Shown in pieces: positions 8,819 through 16,139 of a DNA stretch of 46,003 nucleotides. The stretch lies in NCBI GenBank assembly GCA_020436125.1, contig JAGQYK010000023.1:1-46003 (forward strand). The letters are read 5' to 3'. A program made the position numbers and the translations under genes. The notes below the pieces were generated by a model, which was given only the letters and a program-made list of their open reading frames with translations, was not told where the DNA came from and searched no databases. Source of the DNA: Cyclobacteriaceae bacterium (GTDB lineage Bacteria; Bacteroidota; Bacteroidia; Cytophagales; Cyclobacteriaceae). Numbering within the stretch: position 1 is the stretch's first letter; the number at the start of each line of letters is the position of its first letter.

Positions 8819-10699
8819 ATGGCAACAGTAGATTTACACACGCAGGCAGATGTTCATCACCATGACGATCATGATCATGAGCACGGTCATGGTAATTTCT
8901 GGACAAATTATATCTTTAGCCAGGATCATAAAGTTATTGCAAAGCAATTTCTGATAACGGGTATGTTCTGGGCCTTGATAGGAGGTACTATGTCTGTACT
9001 TTTCCGTCTCCAGTTGGGCTTCCCTGACGCTGACCTTACTTGGTTGAAACCTTTGTTAGGGGAATGGATAACTCCACAAGGTAAAATTGATACTGAATTC
9101 TATTTGGCATTGGTAACGATGCATGGTACCATCATGGTATTCTTTGTGTTGACCGCTGGTCTTAGTGGAACCTTCAGTAACTTCTTAATACCATTACAGA
9201 TTGGAGCCCGTGATATGGCTTCAGGATTTATGAATATGTTGTCTTACTGGTTCTTTTTTCTTTCCGGTGTCATCATGTTTATTTCAATTTTCCTATCAAC
9301 AGGACCTGCCAGTGGAGGATGGACCATTTATCCGCCTTTAAGTGCACTGCCTCAAGCCATGTCTGGATCGGGTCTAGGTATGACATTGTGGTTAGTAGCC
9401 ATGGCCCTCTTTATTGTTAGTTCATTGCTTGGTGGTATTAATTACATCACCACCATTATTAATATGCGTACGAATGGTATGTCCTTTTCTAGGCTGCCGC
9501 TTACTATTTGGGCATTCTTTTTCACAGCAATTATAGGATTACTTTCTTTTCCAGTACTTTTTGCAGCGGCCTTGCTATTGATTTTTGACCGCAGCATGGG
9601 TACTAGCTTCTACCTATCTGATATTTATATTAATGGAGAAGCCTTACCTAATCAGGGAGGAAGTCCAATTTTATTCCAACACTTATTCTGGTTCTTAGGC
9701 CATCCTGAAGTATATATTGTGATTTTACCTTCGTTGGGTATTACTTCAGAAATTATTGCTACCAATTCACGGAAGCCTATCTTTGGATATAAGGCGATGG
9801 TGGGTTCGATTTTATTCATCACCATTCTTTCGTTTGTAGTATGGGCACACCACATGTTCGTAACCGGTATGAACCCATTCTTAGGTTCAATCTTTACGTT
9901 GCTTACATTGATTATCGCTGTACCATCCGCAGTTAAGATATTTAATTACGTGACGACATTGTGGAAAGGTAATATCATCTTTACACCGGCCATGTTGTTC
10001 TCGATCGGATTGGTTTCTTTCTTCCTTTCAGGTGGTATCACTGGTATATTCCTTGGTAACTCTGCTGTAGATATTCAATTGCATGATACTTATTTTGTAG
10101 TGGCTCACTTTCACCTTGTAATGGGTGCGGCATCCTTCTTTGGTATGTTGGCTGGTGTTTATCATTGGTTCCCTAAAATGTTTGGAAGGATGATGGATGA
10201 CAGGCTCGGTAAGATTCACTTCTGGTTTTCATTTGTAGGTGTATACTTGGTGTTCTTCCCTATGCATTATATTGGTATAGCTGGTTTCCCACGTAGGTAT
10301 TACTCTTGGACAAACTTTGAAACCTTTAATTCATTTGCAGATTTGAATATGTTAGTAAGTGTGGCGGCAATTCTTACACTGGCTGCACAGTTTATCTTCT
10401 TGTTCAATTTCTTTTATAGCATGTTTAGAGGAAAAGCTGCTCCAGCCAATCCTTGGAAGTCCAATGCGTTGGAGTGGACTACCCCTCGTAACCCTGGTCA
10501 TGGCAACTGGGTAGGAGAAATACCTACAGTATATCGCTGGCCTTACGACTATAGCAAGCCAGGAGCGAAAGACGATTACATTCCTCAGACGGTACCTTAC
10601 TCGGAAACACCAGAGTCTAATCTGCCGCATGAGAATGATCTGATAAAACTGGAGATGGAAGATAAAAATGCCATCGTGGTTGACGACAAAAAGCACTAA
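8819..10699 (+). CDS. ctaD: Cytochrome c oxidase subunit I (heme a / heme a3-CuB)
   Basis: The 626-residue catalytic subunit of an A1-type heme-copper oxidase that reduces O2 to water and pumps protons. Visible ligands are His102 (heme a, in VTMHGTIM), His295 with Glu297 and Tyr299 in GHPEVY (CuB, proton-channel Glu, cross-linked Tyr), His344-His345 (CuB, WAHHMF), His430 (heme a3) and His432 (heme a, in VAHFH). The N-terminus (about residues 6-24) is rich in His and Asp, a cytoplasmic tail able to bind metal. Twelve or more helices are expected. Confidence 0.96.
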   Translation: MATVDLHTQADVHHHDDHDHEHGHGNFWTNYIFSQDHKVIAKQFLITGMFWALIGGTMSVLFRLQLGFPDADLTWLKPLLGEWITPQGKIDTEFYLALVTMHGTIMVFFVLTAGLSGTFSNFLIPLQIGARDMASGFMNMLSYWFFFLSGVIMFISIFLSTGPASGGWTIYPPLSALPQAMSGSGLGMTLWLVAMALFIVSSLLGGINYITTIINMRTNGMSFSRLPLTIWAFFFTAIIGLLSFPVLFAAALLLIFDRSMGTSFYLSDIYINGEALPNQGGSPILFQHLFWFLGHPEVYIVILPSLGITSEIIATNSRKPIFGYKAMVGSILFITILSFVVWAHHMFVTGMNPFLGSIFTLLTLIIAVPSAVKIFNYVTTLWKGNIIFTPAMLFSIGLVSFFLSGGITGIFLGNSAVDIQLHDTYFVVAHFHLVMGAASFFGMLAGVYHWFPKMFGRMMDDRLGKIHFWFSFVGVYLVFFPMHYIGIAGFPRRYYSWTNFETFNSFADLNMLVSVAAILTLAAQFIFLFNFFYSMFRGKAAPANPWKSNALEWTTPRNPGHGNWVGEIPTVYRWPYDYSKPGAKDDYIPQTVPYSETPESNLPHENDLIKLEMEDKNAIVVDDKKH

Positions 10700-10717
10700 C
10701 AGTATTAAATTAAGTAA

Positions 10718-11764
10718 TTGACTAAAACAGCAATCAGGGGATTTTATAAGTTATGCTTATCTACCCTGATTGCTGTTTATTTTTTAATTCTAGTGGGTGG
10801 GATTGTGAGGAGCACCGGCTCTGGAATGGGCTGCCCTGACTGGCCTACTTGCTTTGGTCAATGGGTTCCTCCAACATCTGCCGAACAATTACCTGCCGAT
10901 TACAAGGAGGTTTACTCCGAATACAGACACAATAAAAACGTAAAGTTTGCCAGGTACCTTTCCCTGATAGGGATGGATAGAACGGCCCATCAATTGCTTA
11001 ATGATGAGGACATTAGAGAGGAGGCGGATTTTAATGCAGCTAAAACATGGGTGGAGTATGTGAATAGGCTGGTAGGTGTAACTATTGGATTGTTCATTAT
11101 TGCTTTATTCTGGAGGTCAATTCAACTTAGACAAAGCCATCCTAGAATTTTCATTCTTTCACTTGTTACATTACTGGCTGTTATTTTTCAAGGATGGTTT
11201 GGGTCGATTGTAGTCTCTACCAACCTCACTACCTGGACAATTACCATTCACATGTTTCTAGCATTGGTCATTGTTGCAATCCTTTTCTATTTATTGGATT
11301 TGAGTAAACCGGATGATAAAAGTACACTGATAGAAGGTACAACTAGGCTAAAATGGATACTGATAGCTTGTATGGTTACTCTTTTCATACAAATATTTTT
11401 AGGGACAAAAGTCAGAGAATTAATTGATCAGATTGCCTCTGCACTTATCCCAAGAAGTCGCTGGATTGAGGAGGTGGGAGACTCGTTTATAATACATCGC
11501 TCGTTTTCTTGGTTGGTGGTGATTTTACACCTCTTATTATTATACCTTTTAAGGAAAACTAGAGGGAATAAAGCTTTACCACTATCCTTAATAATTTTAA
11601 TTTTGGGAACATTATTGACAGGCACAGGAATGGCCTACTTTGGAGTGCCACCCTTTCTGCAACCTATTCATTTGGTGCTGGCTACCATTACTTTTGGGCT
11701 TCAGCTTCATATGTATTTTAACCTAAACACTGACGGAAAATTAGTGTTTGATAAAGTAGAATGA
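10718..11764 (+). CDS. ctaA: Heme A synthase CtaA (COX15), TTG start
   Basis: This membrane enzyme oxidises the C8 methyl group of heme O to make heme A for the oxidase encoded just upstream. The 348-residue sequence has the family's two four-helix halves: Cys pair GCPDWPTC in the first loop and likely heme-ligand histidines in IHMFLA, HRSFSWLVVILH and QPIHLVL. An in-frame TAA at 10715-10717 directly precedes TTG 10718, and the first in-frame ATG would remove helix 1, so TTG is the start. A perfect inverted repeat lies over codons 3-21. The gene overlaps ctaB by 4 bp (ATGA). Confidence 0.93.
   Translation: MTKTAIRGFYKLCLSTLIAVYFLILVGGIVRSTGSGMGCPDWPTCFGQWVPPTSAEQLPADYKEVYSEYRHNKNVKFARYLSLIGMDRTAHQLLNDEDIREEADFNAAKTWVEYVNRLVGVTIGLFIIALFWRSIQLRQSHPRIFILSLVTLLAVIFQGWFGSIVVSTNLTTWTITIHMFLALVIVAILFYLLDLSKPDDKSTLIEGTTRLKWILIACMVTLFIQIFLGTKVRELIDQIASALIPRSRWIEEVGDSFIIHRSFSWLVVILHLLLLYLLRKTRGNKALPLSLIILILGTLLTGTGMAYFGVPPFLQPIHLVLATITFGLQLHMYFNLNTDGKLVFDKVE
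10725..10783 (+). promoter_or_regulatory. Hairpin with T-rich tail inside the start of ctaA (attenuator candidate)
   Basis: Bases 10725-10739 are a perfect 15-bp inverted match to 10764-10778. Inside the 24-nt loop a second 5-bp helix can form (10746-10750 with 10756-10760). The outer stem is followed by a T-rich stretch to 10785. It begins 4 nt after the ctaA start codon. Its shape is that of an intrinsic terminator or translation-blocking hairpin, but it lies inside coding sequence, so a regulatory role is inferred. Confidence 0.5.
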
Positions 11765-12663
11765 TTACAGGACAAGCACATGAGTTGACGCGTTTTTCCT
11801 TGGCGATGGCCAAGGTGAGGTCATTTATCGAATTGTTGAAAGTAAGGCTTTCTTTATTGGTCGCGTTTTCATGTGCGTTTGGGTATGGATTGGCTTCTCG
11901 AGGAGATATCAATTGGGGAATTTTGCTCATGGTAACCTTGGGAGGGTTTCTGCTTTCTGGCGCTTCTGTATGCATTAATCAGATTTTGGAAAAGGATCTG
12001 GATAAGCTGATGAATCGAACCATGCAGCGGCCGCTTCCTACTGGTAGAGTGACACCTTATGAGGCCACTTTATTTGCCATACTGTGCATGCTGCTCAGTG
12101 TTTGGATTCTTTGGATATATACCAATCCGTTCACCGTTCTCCTTTCTTTAGTCTCTATGGTGTTGTACAGTTTTGTTTATACACCTCTTAAGAGAGTTGG
12201 CCCTATAGCAGTTTTTGTTGGCGCTATACCCGGGGCTTTGCCACCACTATTAGGATGGATTGCTGCTACCGGACAAATAACCCATGAGGCGCTGATCATT
12301 TTTGGGATTCAATTCATCTGGCAATTTCCTCACTTTTGGGCCATTGCTTGGGTGGCTGATGATGATTATCAAAAAGCGGGCTTTAAATTATTACCGTCAA
12401 AAGATGGTAAGAATATTAACACCGCCATTCAGATCATGGTGTATACTATGTTTTTAATACCCCTTGGTCTGCTTCCAGCTGTGTTTGGAATTACAGGAAT
12501 ATATTCGGCCATGGTGGCCACGGTATGTGGAGTAGCTTTTTTTGCGCAAACATTTGCTTTGATGAAAACAGGAAGTCGTCAATCGGCATTGCGCATTATG
12601 TTCGGTTCCTTCTTGTATTTACCTATTGTTCAGATCGCGTATTTGTTGGATAAAGTGAGTTAG
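11761..12663 (+). CDS. ctaB: Heme O synthase CtaB (protoheme IX farnesyltransferase)
   Basis: A 300-residue UbiA-type prenyltransferase with about nine membrane helices. It attaches farnesyl to heme b to give heme O, the substrate of CtaA. The first conserved acidic/Asn motif is visible as NQILEKDLDKLMNRTMQRPL (about residues 70-90) and the second as ADDDYQKAGFKLLP (about 200-215). It overlaps ctaA by 4 bp and is 2 bp from the next gene, so the two heme-modifying enzymes are co-translated with the oxidase subunits. Confidence 0.95.
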   Translation: MITGQAHELTRFSLAMAKVRSFIELLKVRLSLLVAFSCAFGYGLASRGDINWGILLMVTLGGFLLSGASVCINQILEKDLDKLMNRTMQRPLPTGRVTPYEATLFAILCMLLSVWILWIYTNPFTVLLSLVSMVLYSFVYTPLKRVGPIAVFVGAIPGALPPLLGWIAATGQITHEALIIFGIQFIWQFPHFWAIAWVADDDYQKAGFKLLPSKDGKNINTAIQIMVYTMFLIPLGLLPAVFGITGIYSAMVATVCGVAFFAQTFALMKTGSRQSALRIMFGSFLYLPIVQIAYLLDKVS

Positions 12664-12665
12664 AT

Positions 12666-13247
12666 ATGACAACAGAATTTAAAATTGTAGAAGAGCCAAA
12701 GAAACAGTTGGCAATGCATCCAAAGAAATTTGCGATGTGGCTTTTTGTTGCAAGTGTAGGAATGCTATTCGCGTCCCTCACCTCAGCATATATTGTACGT
12801 CAGGCCGAAGGCAACTGGCTATATTTTGATTTGCCAGCCACACTGTATTGGACTACAGCGGTTATTGTATTAAGCAGTGTTACGATGCAGATGGCTTATT
12901 GGGCGGCTAAAAAAGACCTGTTGGATAGAGTTAAAGTATTGGTTTCCATCACCATGGGCTTTGGACTGGTATTTTTGGTAGGTCAGTGGATGGCATGGTT
13001 GGATTTGATCGATAATAACATCCACCTTATTGGCAATCCTTCAGGATCATTCTTGTACATTATCACAGGTCTTCACGGACTCCATATTATCAGTGCGCTG
13101 GTTTATCTGGTGATTGTGCTGGTGTCCGCATATCGCTTTAAAATCCACTCCAGGAGCCTTGCACAGATAGAAATGTGCACCACTTATTGGCATTTTTTGG
13201 GTGGACTTTGGCTATATTTGTTCATCTTTCTATTATTGAATCGATAA
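12666..13247 (+). CDS. Cytochrome c oxidase subunit III-like protein (first paralogue, 5-helix)
   Basis: A 193-residue short member of the heme-copper oxidase subunit III family. Five hydrophobic helices are visible, with subunit III marks GLHGLHIISALVY and TTYWHFLGGLWLYLF near the C-terminus. Subunit III stabilises subunit I and has no cofactor. A second, longer subunit III gene follows at once; tandem subunit III genes are common in Bacteroidota oxidase operons. It is 2 bp from ctaB. Confidence 0.9.
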   Translation: MTTEFKIVEEPKKQLAMHPKKFAMWLFVASVGMLFASLTSAYIVRQAEGNWLYFDLPATLYWTTAVIVLSSVTMQMAYWAAKKDLLDRVKVLVSITMGFGLVFLVGQWMAWLDLIDNNIHLIGNPSGSFLYIITGLHGLHIISALVYLVIVLVSAYRFKIHSRSLAQIEMCTTYWHFLGGLWLYLFIFLLLNR

Positions 13248-13260
13248 TCTAAAATTGACT

Positions 13261-14031
13261 ATGGCACATACTTCAGCCACCACGGTATCACCAGGAAGAA
13301 GCGTTTGGGACGGAGGGGTTTCACCTATGGGTGCAAGCTACGGAAAACTCATGATGTGGTTTTTCTTGCTCTCAGATGCATTCACTTTTTCGGCTTTGCT
13401 GATTACTTACGGACTGGTTCGCTCAGCACATGACGCATATACTGGTACAGTAGAGGCATTTACATTCTCACCTGAATATTGGCCAATACCTGAGAAGGTA
13501 TTCGAGGCAGTGCCTTTTTTACATGGTATAGAATTGCCACTTGTTTTTGTCGGTATTATGACCTTCATCCTGATCATGAGTAGTGTGACTATGGTACTTG
13601 CTGTAGAAGCAGGACATAGAATGGATAAGAAAGCTGTTGAGAAATGGATGCTGTGGACATTGTTGGGAGGTATTACATTTTTGGCCTGTCAGGCATGGGA
13701 ATGGACTCACTTTATCGTGGGTACGGATACACCTACATTAGTTAAAGATTTTGTAAACGGTGCGTGGGTGACCAAAGAGGTGACGGGTGCCAGCCTGAGC
13801 ATTAATCAATATGGGCCATCAGATTTTGCCGGATTCTTCTTCTTCATTACTGGCTTTCACGGCTTCCACGTTTTTAGTGGGGTAATGTTTAACTTTTTGA
13901 TTTACTACAACACGTTTACGGGTGTATATGAGAGGAGAGGCCATTACGAGATGGTGGAGAAAGTGGGTCTTTACTGGCACTTTGTAGATTTGGTTTGGGT
14001 GTTTGTATTCACCTTCTTTTACCTTGTTTAA
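13261..14031 (+). CDS. ctaE: Cytochrome c oxidase subunit III (second paralogue)
   Basis: A subunit III of about 256 residues with typical marks: GFHGFHVFSG (about residue 200) and GLYWHFVDLVWVFVFTFFYL at the C-terminus. An extra loop around residues 60-80 and another near 160-180 lengthen it relative to the paralogue just upstream. I chose ATG at 13261 over the in-frame TTG at 13255 because it gives the ordinary start MAHTSATT; both are possible. It is followed after 18 bp by subunit IV. Confidence 0.93.
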   Translation: MAHTSATTVSPGRSVWDGGVSPMGASYGKLMMWFFLLSDAFTFSALLITYGLVRSAHDAYTGTVEAFTFSPEYWPIPEKVFEAVPFLHGIELPLVFVGIMTFILIMSSVTMVLAVEAGHRMDKKAVEKWMLWTLLGGITFLACQAWEWTHFIVGTDTPTLVKDFVNGAWVTKEVTGASLSINQYGPSDFAGFFFFITGFHGFHVFSGVMFNFLIYYNTFTGVYERRGHYEMVEKVGLYWHFVDLVWVFVFTFFYLV

Positions 14032-14049
14032 TAATTAATTTGCGATAAC

Positions 14050-14376
14050 ATGTCTCATACTCAAGAACCTCAAGTAACAGTACTTCCTCCAGATAAAGAG
14101 AAGATTAAAAAACTGTGGACCGTAGCTGGAATTCTGGGTGCCATTACAGCGCTTGAATTTTTGATAGCATTCACCATGCCTCATGGTACACTAAAGACAG
14201 CCATATTTGTAGGAATGACAATTGTAAAGGCAGCCTATATTGTAGGTGAGTTTATGCACCTAAAGTATGAGGCAAAGGTATTGCTATGGTCTATTCTTAT
14301 TCCTATGGTATTTATTGTTTGGATGCTAGTGGCATTTGTTTACGAAGGAATGAAGTTCTCTGAAATAAACTTTTGA
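14050..14376 (+). CDS. Cytochrome c oxidase subunit IV-type small membrane protein
   Basis: A 108-residue protein with three membrane helices (about residues 25-45, 52-70 and 78-98) and the FMHLKYEAK segment typical of prokaryotic subunit IV (COX4_pro family). This non-catalytic subunit helps stabilise the oxidase. It is the last gene before a strong terminator, so it closes the act-cta block. Confidence 0.88.
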   Translation: MSHTQEPQVTVLPPDKEKIKKLWTVAGILGAITALEFLIAFTMPHGTLKTAIFVGMTIVKAAYIVGEFMHLKYEAKVLLWSILIPMVFIVWMLVAFVYEGMKFSEINF

Positions 14377-14394
14377 GTTATTTGAAATTCACAG

Positions 14395-14431
14395 AGAAGG
14401 CTAAGGTGAATAACTTTAGCCTTCTTTTTTT
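14395..14431 (+). terminator. Intrinsic terminator after the act-cta block
   Basis: A 10-bp perfect stem pairs 14395-14404 with 14416-14425 around an 11-nt loop, followed by a run of T to 14431. It lies 19 bp after the subunit IV stop and 16 bp before the next start, so it separates the structural operon from the accessory genes or lets only part of transcription through. Confidence 0.9.
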
Positions 14432-14446
14432 GTTCTAATTTTAATT

Positions 14447-14974
14447 ATGATGCGTAAAGGCTTGTTCTTGTTTTTGGCGTTGCTACTTCCTGTACTGATT
14501 TTCTTGTTTTTGCATTTTTTTGGAAAAAACGAATTTGTAGTACCTGTTTTATATCAAACTGCTGCAGAGTTGCCCACCAACTGTGAGTTAGATGTTGATC
14601 TGCCTTACATCGTAAAGTCGGATAAAGTGAATGTAACTGACGGTGCAGTTGTACTATTTGCTTCTGGGCTATCCAACGAAATAATGGAGGATGCCTTATT
14701 TCAGTTGAACAGACTTAAAGATGAATTTGGTGACCAAGCGCCTACCGTAATTGTGCTGAAGAAAAGTGATGATGAATTACTTCAGGTGGAAAATGAAATA
14801 GTATTGAATGCTGCTGATTATGAGCACGAGCAGCAATGCGTTTTTTTAACAAAATCCAATAGGATTGTATTGATTGATGCGGAAACCCATATTAGAGGAT
14901 TGTACGCTGATGCTAGTTTAAAGGAAATTGACCGGTTGCTTCTTGAGTTGAAAATAATATTTAAGCAGTATTAA
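14447..14974 (+). CDS. Sco-like membrane-anchored protein lacking the copper motif
   Basis: A 175-residue protein with one N-terminal membrane helix (about residues 3-25) and a periplasmic domain. Its position after oxidase subunit IV, the helix followed by KNEFVVPVLYQ, and the tail HIRGLYADASLKEIDRLLLE resemble the Sco copper chaperones found here in related operons. The Sco CxxxCP motif and downstream His are absent: only two cysteines remain (TNCELD near 47 and QQCVFL near 125), far apart. It is shorter than a usual Sco (about 200-230). I read it as a degenerate Sco/thioredoxin-fold protein; loss of copper delivery is inferred. Confidence 0.6.
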   Translation: MMRKGLFLFLALLLPVLIFLFLHFFGKNEFVVPVLYQTAAELPTNCELDVDLPYIVKSDKVNVTDGAVVLFASGLSNEIMEDALFQLNRLKDEFGDQAPTVIVLKKSDDELLQVENEIVLNAADYEHEQQCVFLTKSNRIVLIDAETHIRGLYADASLKEIDRLLLELKIIFKQY

Positions 14975-14976
14975 AA

Positions 14977-15495
14977 ATGAGTGAAGCTAAAGAACCCCAT
15001 AAGAAATTAATCATTACTTTGTCGCTAGCCATTCCTTTGGTTGTGGCGTTGTTATTTGGGGTAAAAATTGATGGATATGACTTCTCCTTTCTCCCCCGGA
15101 TTTATGCTTCTATCAACGGTGTTACAGCCATGCTATTACTTGCCGCACTGTGGGCGGTAAAAAATAGGAAACTAGCGCTCCATGAAACCCTAATGAAAAC
15201 TTGTCTGGGCTTGTCCGCAGCCTTTCTTGCAATGTATGTCGCGTATCATATGACTTCTGAGTCGACAACATATGGTGGCGCAGGCGCGATAAAATATTTT
15301 TATTATTTTATCCTTATTACGCACATTTTATTATCGATCGCTGTTGTACCTATGGTATTGTTTACATTAAGTAGGGCTTTGGCTGGTAATTTTGAAAAGC
15401 ATAGGGCTTTGGCTAGATTTACATTTCCAATCTGGCTCTATGTGGCAATAACCGGAGTAATCGTCTACCTAATGATAAGTCCTTATTATCAATAG
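14977..15495 (+). CDS. DUF420 / CtaM-like membrane protein
   Basis: A 172-residue protein with about five membrane helices matching the DUF420 (YozB/CtaM) family. CtaM is needed for maturation of aa3-type oxidase in Staphylococcus, which fits this position next to oxidase genes. Conserved-looking polar residues in the membrane are HETLMKTC, YHMTSES, ITHILLS and FEKHRALAR, His residues typical of the family. It lies 2 bp after the Sco-like gene and 3 bp before the next. Confidence 0.82.
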   Translation: MSEAKEPHKKLIITLSLAIPLVVALLFGVKIDGYDFSFLPRIYASINGVTAMLLLAALWAVKNRKLALHETLMKTCLGLSAAFLAMYVAYHMTSESTTYGGAGAIKYFYYFILITHILLSIAVVPMVLFTLSRALAGNFEKHRALARFTFPIWLYVAITGVIVYLMISPYYQ

Positions 15496-15498
15496 AAA

Positions 15499-15756
15499 AT
15501 GAAAACGCTAATTGCTTTAGTTGCATTTCTTTTTTTGAACATTACAGGTGTGTACGCGCAATGTGCTATGTGCAGGGCTACGCTCGAAAATAATGTGAGT
15601 AATGGAGATCCGGGGATAGCTGCCGGCATCAATATTGGAATTATGTATTTGTTTTTTGCCCCTTATGTGGCAGTAGGGGCTGTAGCCTTTTTTTGGTATA
15701 AAACCACAAAGTCTAATGCACGTAAAGAGCTGGAAAGGCGCCCTGTACTCAGGTAA
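15499..15756 (+). CDS. Small exported membrane protein with CxxC after the signal peptide
   Basis: An 85-residue protein: signal peptide to about residue 20 (ending VYAQ), then CAMCRATLENNV, one membrane helix (about 48-68) and a basic tail. The CxxC just after the cleavage site would be periplasmic; it is not a heme motif because no His follows. The gene sits among oxidase-maturation genes, so a redox or copper role is possible but unproven. Its last 41 bp overlap the DUF983 gene in another frame. Confidence 0.72.
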   Translation: MKTLIALVAFLFLNITGVYAQCAMCRATLENNVSNGDPGIAAGINIGIMYLFFAPYVAVGAVAFFWYKTTKSNARKELERRPVLR

Positions 15757-16093
15757 ATGCCCAAAATGCCGTAAAGGAAATATTTTCAAAACTTCCCTAT
15801 TTGATTTATCGGGTTTTTGGAAGATGAACTCTCATTGTACAGTATGTGGAGTTACATTTGAGCCGGAGCCTGGGTTTTACTTTGGGGCAATGTTTGTTAG
15901 CTATGCACTAAGCGTGGCTTTATTTGCCACAATTGGTGTTGCACTTTATGTATTGGGCAACCCTGCTGATTGGGTCTATTTGACAGCAATAATAGTTGGG
16001 GCAATTCTGTTTACTCCATTTTCATTTCGATACTCCCGGATTCTATTTTTGTACTTCTTCGGAGGTATTCGCTACGACCCCACAGCTGGATAA
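15716..16093 (+). CDS. DUF983 membrane protein
   Basis: A 125-residue DUF983 protein: an N-terminal zinc-ribbon-like part with two CxxC pairs (CPKCRKGNIF and HCTVCGVTFEP), then two membrane helices (about residues 55-80 and 86-107). The family has no settled function; members are often near cytochrome oxidase genes, as here. The start at ATG 15716 lies inside the previous gene (41-bp overlap) and keeps the conserved KGALYSGKCPKC. Confidence 0.85.
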   Translation: MHVKSWKGALYSGKCPKCRKGNIFKTSLFDLSGFWKMNSHCTVCGVTFEPEPGFYFGAMFVSYALSVALFATIGVALYVLGNPADWVYLTAIIVGAILFTPFSFRYSRILFLYFFGGIRYDPTAG

Positions 16094-16139
16094 GCAAACT
16101 CCCTTCGTTTTCGTTAATTTTATTGATTACCTATAATCA

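Noticed and set aside
15288-15312. 9-bp inverted repeat inside the DUF420 gene
   Set aside because: It is composed almost only of A and T within coding sequence, lacks a T run and is expected by chance in AT-rich DNA.
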